Source: Deinococcus aetherius (GTDB taxonomy: Bacteria > Deinococcota > Deinococci > Deinococcales > Deinococcaceae). From it: a DNA stretch of 22,500 nt. The notes below the pieces were generated by a model. That model was not told the DNA's origin, ran no database searches, and saw only the letters and a list, made by a program, of their open reading frames with translations. This document shows positions 20,050 through 22,500 of this stretch, piece by piece (the first letter of the stretch is position 1; every line of letters starts with the position of its first letter). Both the position numbers and the translations under genes were made by a program. The stretch spans positions 225,001-247,500 of the forward strand of contig NZ_AP026560.1 of the NCBI RefSeq assembly GCF_025997855.1, written 5' to 3'.

Positions 20050-21615
20050 TTACCTCAACCCCCGCACCAGCCGCCGGGCCCGCGCGTCGCTCGCGTTCCA
20101 CGCGCGGAGGTCGCGGGGCTCGCCGTACTCCTCCTGCAAGCGGCGGACGACGGTGGAGCGGTCGTTCAGGCAATCCTCGGTCGGCCCGCACTCCCGGGTC
20201 AGGGTGTCCAGGTTCGCCACGATGACGGGCAAGGCGTCCGCGCCCAGGTTGAGCAGGTTCCAGACATCGGCCCCCTGCGGCGTGCGGCGTAGGTCGTTCG
20301 TCACGCCCGCGACGGCGCGGTGGACGTTCACCCGGGCGATCAGCGCCCCCGGGTTCAGGGCGGTGGTCACGAGCAGCGTGCCGAGCCCCAGGAGCAGCGC
20401 CGGGTACGCGAAGTGCCGCAGCCTCCCTCGCCACAGCGCGAGGGCGAACCACCCCAGGGCGAGGACCACCCACGCCAGGAACGCCGCGCCGAGCACCCGA
20501 ATCTCGCTCAGGCCGTAGGCGAGGGTGTACAACCGCCAGCGGTTCGCGGCGCTGAGCAGCAGGGGGGCGAGGGGCGCGAGGACGGCGAGGTTGAGGAGGC
20601 GGTAGGCGGCCCCCGCCCGCACCTCCTCCCGGGTGACGGCGTGTGCGGCAAGCAGCAGGCTCAGGGTCAGGAAGGCGACCGTCATGAGTTCCCCGAACCC
20701 CCGCCGCACGTAGTCCGAAAAGGTCAGGCCGCCGGGAAGCGCGGTGCCGCTCAGGAAATAGGGGAGCTGGGTTCCGAAGAACACGACGAACAGGGCACCG
20801 AGCGAGGCCAGGGGAAGACCGACCTCGACCAGCCCGAGACGCGGAAGGCCAGGCGGCTCCCCCGCCGGGAACACCGTGGGCCGCAGGGCCATCAGGGCTG
20901 GGTAGACCAGGCCACCCGCGAGGGCCGACCAGCAGGCCAGGCGCAGCACGGGCTCACCCACGCCGCCCAGGTCCCAGTCGAACAGCCTCCGCATCAGTGT
21001 CCCGAACCCCGCGTCTGCCCCGGCGAGCAGCCCGCCGAACACCAGCAGCACGGGCACGGTCAGGAGCAGCCCGACGCCCCAGCGCCCGGCGCCGCTTCCC
21101 CTGGCCGGGCGCACCCGTGCCCAGGGAAAACGTTCGAGCAGCGCGAAGGCCCCGTACACGAGGCGCAAGCCTCCCGTGAAGGCCGCGCCGACGAGCGCCC
21201 ACGCTCCCGCCACCCTCGCCCCGGGGTGCCGCAGATACGCCGCCCCGAGCGTCAGGCACAGCAGCAGGGCCACGCCGTTCAGCAGGGCGAAGGTGCTCGG
21301 CACCCTCCCAACGGTGAACGTCACGGCGAAGGCCAGACCCAGCCCCAGGAGCGTCCCCGCCTCACGCGTCGGCGCCTGTCCCTGTCGGCGGAGCGCCCGC
21401 AGGAGCACGCCCACGAGGAGGACCACCCAGAGGGTCACGTTCACCCCAGGACGCAGGGCGTCCCCCGCCGTCAGCTCGTGCGCGGTGAGCGCCAGCCCGG
21501 CGGCTACCACCAGGGGCAGGGCGGCCCGCCGGGGCCGGGGAAGGGCGGGGGAGAGGGAGGCTTCCGACACGGGCGAGGAGGGGAGGGCGGCGCCAGGTCC
21601 TTTCGGTGAGGTCAT
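20050..21615 (-). CDS. DUF4173-family polytopic membrane protein
   Basis: This 521-residue protein has roughly 11-13 hydrophobic segments. It carries the family-like motifs LTFSDYVRRGFGELM and NRWRLYTLAYGLSEIRVLG in the C-terminal half, as in DUF4173 proteins. The last 110 residues (from about VNVHRAVAGV) are soluble and contain a Cys pair (ECGPTEDCLNDRS) that could form a disulfide outside the membrane. The function is unknown. The start at 21615 is set by a TACGGT -10 six bases upstream, and the upstream in-frame GTG at 21630 lies before that promoter. It is divergent from ubiD. Confidence 0.85.
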   Translation of the reverse strand: MTSPKGPGAALPSSPVSEASLSPALPRPRRAALPLVVAAGLALTAHELTAGDALRPGVNVTLWVVLLVGVLLRALRRQGQAPTREAGTLLGLGLAFAVTFTVGRVPSTFALLNGVALLLCLTLGAAYLRHPGARVAGAWALVGAAFTGGLRLVYGAFALLERFPWARVRPARGSGAGRWGVGLLLTVPVLLVFGGLLAGADAGFGTLMRRLFDWDLGGVGEPVLRLACWSALAGGLVYPALMALRPTVFPAGEPPGLPRLGLVEVGLPLASLGALFVVFFGTQLPYFLSGTALPGGLTFSDYVRRGFGELMTVAFLTLSLLLAAHAVTREEVRAGAAYRLLNLAVLAPLAPLLLSAANRWRLYTLAYGLSEIRVLGAAFLAWVVLALGWFALALWRGRLRHFAYPALLLGLGTLLVTTALNPGALIARVNVHRAVAGVTNDLRRTPQGADVWNLLNLGADALPVIVANLDTLTRECGPTEDCLNDRSTVVRRLQEEYGEPRDLRAWNASDARARRLVRGLR

Positions 21616-21621
21616 GGAGGC

Positions 21622-21627
21622 ACCGTA
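21622..21627 (-). promoter_or_regulatory. -10 element of DUF4173 gene
   Basis: On the minus strand TACGGT, GCCTCC (6 bases), then the ATG at 21615. This favours 21615 over the in-frame GTG at 21630. Confidence 0.6.
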
Positions 21628-21725
21628 CACACGGGACTCTCAGGAATCGTCCCCCTTTCGTCGTCCGCCTTTAGGGCAGGGTCCAGGCCGGGCCTTCTGG
21701 TACGGTTGCCCTCCCCCCCGCCCCC

Positions 21726-21731
21726 TAGACT
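21726..21731 (+). promoter_or_regulatory. -10 element of ubiD-like gene
   Basis: TAGACT, CGCCGC (6 bases), then the ATG at 21738, identical in layout to the HAD gene promoter. Confidence 0.65.
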
Positions 21732-21737
21732 CGCCGC

Positions 21738-22500
21738 ATGGCCTTTCCTGACATCCAGAGCTTCATGCGCCTGCTGGAGGAGCGGGGCGAACTCGTGCGC
21801 GTCTCCGTCCCGGTGAGCCGCGAGCTGGAGATCACCGAGATCGCCGACCGCCTGGTGAAGTCGGGCGGCCCGGCGGTGCTGTTCGAGCACGTCAGGGGCA
21901 GCCCCTTCCCCCTCGTTATCGGCCTGATGGGCACCCGCGAGCGCACGGCGCTGGCTCTGGGGGTGAAGGACCTCGACGACCTCGCCGCCAAGGTTCGGCA
22001 CCTCGTCGACCTCAAGGGAGGCGGCGGTGTGGGCGGCCTGCTGAGCAACGTGGGCAAGCTCCGCGACGCCATGCACCTCCCGCCCCGCCGCGTCCGCGCT
22101 GGCCCCGCCCAGGAGGTCGTGTGGCGAGGAGACGAGGTGGACCTGGGCAAACTCCCCATCCTCAAGTGCTGGCCCCTCGACGGCGGCCCCTTCGTGACCC
22201 TGCCCCTGGTGATCACCCGCGACCCCGAGACGGGCGAGCGCAACATGGGGATGTACCGGATGCAGATTATGGGCAAAAACGTCACCGGGATGCACTGGCA
22301 GCGCCACAAGACGGGCACACGGCATCTGGAAAAGGCGAAGAGGCTGGGCCAGCATCTGGAAGTCGCCGTCGCCATCGGCGGTGACCCCGCCCTGATTTAC
22401 GCGGCCACCGCTCCCCTCCCGCCCATCCCCGGCCTCGACGAGTTTGCCCTCGCAGGCTACCTGCGCGGTGAGCGGTATCCGGTCACGAAGGGCGTCACGG
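21738..22500 (+). CDS. UbiD-family decarboxylase, N-terminal part
   Basis: About 254 residues are present before the window ends. UbiD enzymes decarboxylate aromatic or unsaturated acids with prenylated FMN. The classical member acts in ubiquinone or menaquinone synthesis. Seen here are the N-terminal helix FPDIQSFMRLLEERGEL, the segment PAVLFEHVRGSPFPLVIGLMG (45-65), and the prFMN/metal-binding stretch NMGMYRMQIMGKN (169-181) followed by the His-rich HWQRHK (186-191). The catalytic Glu-Arg-Glu triad lies partly beyond the edge. Deinococcus makes menaquinone, so a quinone role is possible, but other UbiD substrates cannot be excluded. The gene has a leaderless promoter. Confidence 0.92.
   Translation, partial: MAFPDIQSFMRLLEERGELVRVSVPVSRELEITEIADRLVKSGGPAVLFEHVRGSPFPLVIGLMGTRERTALALGVKDLDDLAAKVRHLVDLKGGGGVGGLLSNVGKLRDAMHLPPRRVRAGPAQEVVWRGDEVDLGKLPILKCWPLDGGPFVTLPLVITRDPETGERNMGMYRMQIMGKNVTGMHWQRHKTGTRHLEKAKRLGQHLEVAVAIGGDPALIYAATAPLPPIPGLDEFALAGYLRGERYPVTKGVT

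Overview
The window looks like chromosome from a Deinococcus species. The DNA is GC-rich. The protein set fits the genus: paired deoxynucleoside kinases beside an HtrA protease, AlkA, a CRP-family regulator, a desiccation-type ferritin-like lipoprotein, and a MurE without the usual DNPR motif. At least eleven intact genes and one pseudogene carry a TANNNT -10 element only 6-8 bases before the start codon, the layout known for leaderless mRNAs in Deinococcus. The species cannot be told from this sequence alone.

Layout. 1-2674: start of an MFS transporter (minus) divergent from a LacI-family regulator with an operator-like palindrome between them, then an M20 dipeptidase. 2675-3149: non-coding, with two inverted copies of a C/G-rich repeat and the rtcB terminator. 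3150-6704: rtcB (minus), then murE translationally coupled to a small SWIM zinc-finger protein (minus). 6761-7168: a CadC-type metal sensor. 7179-9973: a minus-strand cluster fmdB-like > htrA-like > dNK1 > dNK2, with hairpin repeats in the gaps. 10106-11941: a large acyl-CoA dehydrogenase (minus). 12218-12907: a CRP/FNR regulator, meeting alkA (minus, behind dedA) end to end. 14355-15029: a HAD phosphatase. 15193-16134: a Tat-exported ferritin-like lipoprotein with a long non-coding upstream region. 16644-18623: an SDR and an M24 peptidase, each with its own promoter. 18754-19584: a voltage-sensor-bearing cation channel with an altered filter. 19617-19978: a decayed NTF2-like gene (minus). 20050-21615: a DUF4173 membrane protein (minus). 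21738-end: a UbiD decarboxylase, cut by the window.

Most genes are housekeeping or stress-related. No phage, insertion sequence, CRISPR array, rRNA or tRNA was recognised. The unusual content lies in the promoter architecture, several dispersed hairpin repeats placed exactly in intergenic gaps, and proteins that have lost hallmark residues: the Cys-free FmdB, the MurE EDHR motif, and the channel filter TMGSD. None of this amounts to a clear new multi-gene system. The strongest leads for follow-up are the murE-SWIM coupling, the channel, the Cys-less FmdB-HtrA pair and the repeat families.
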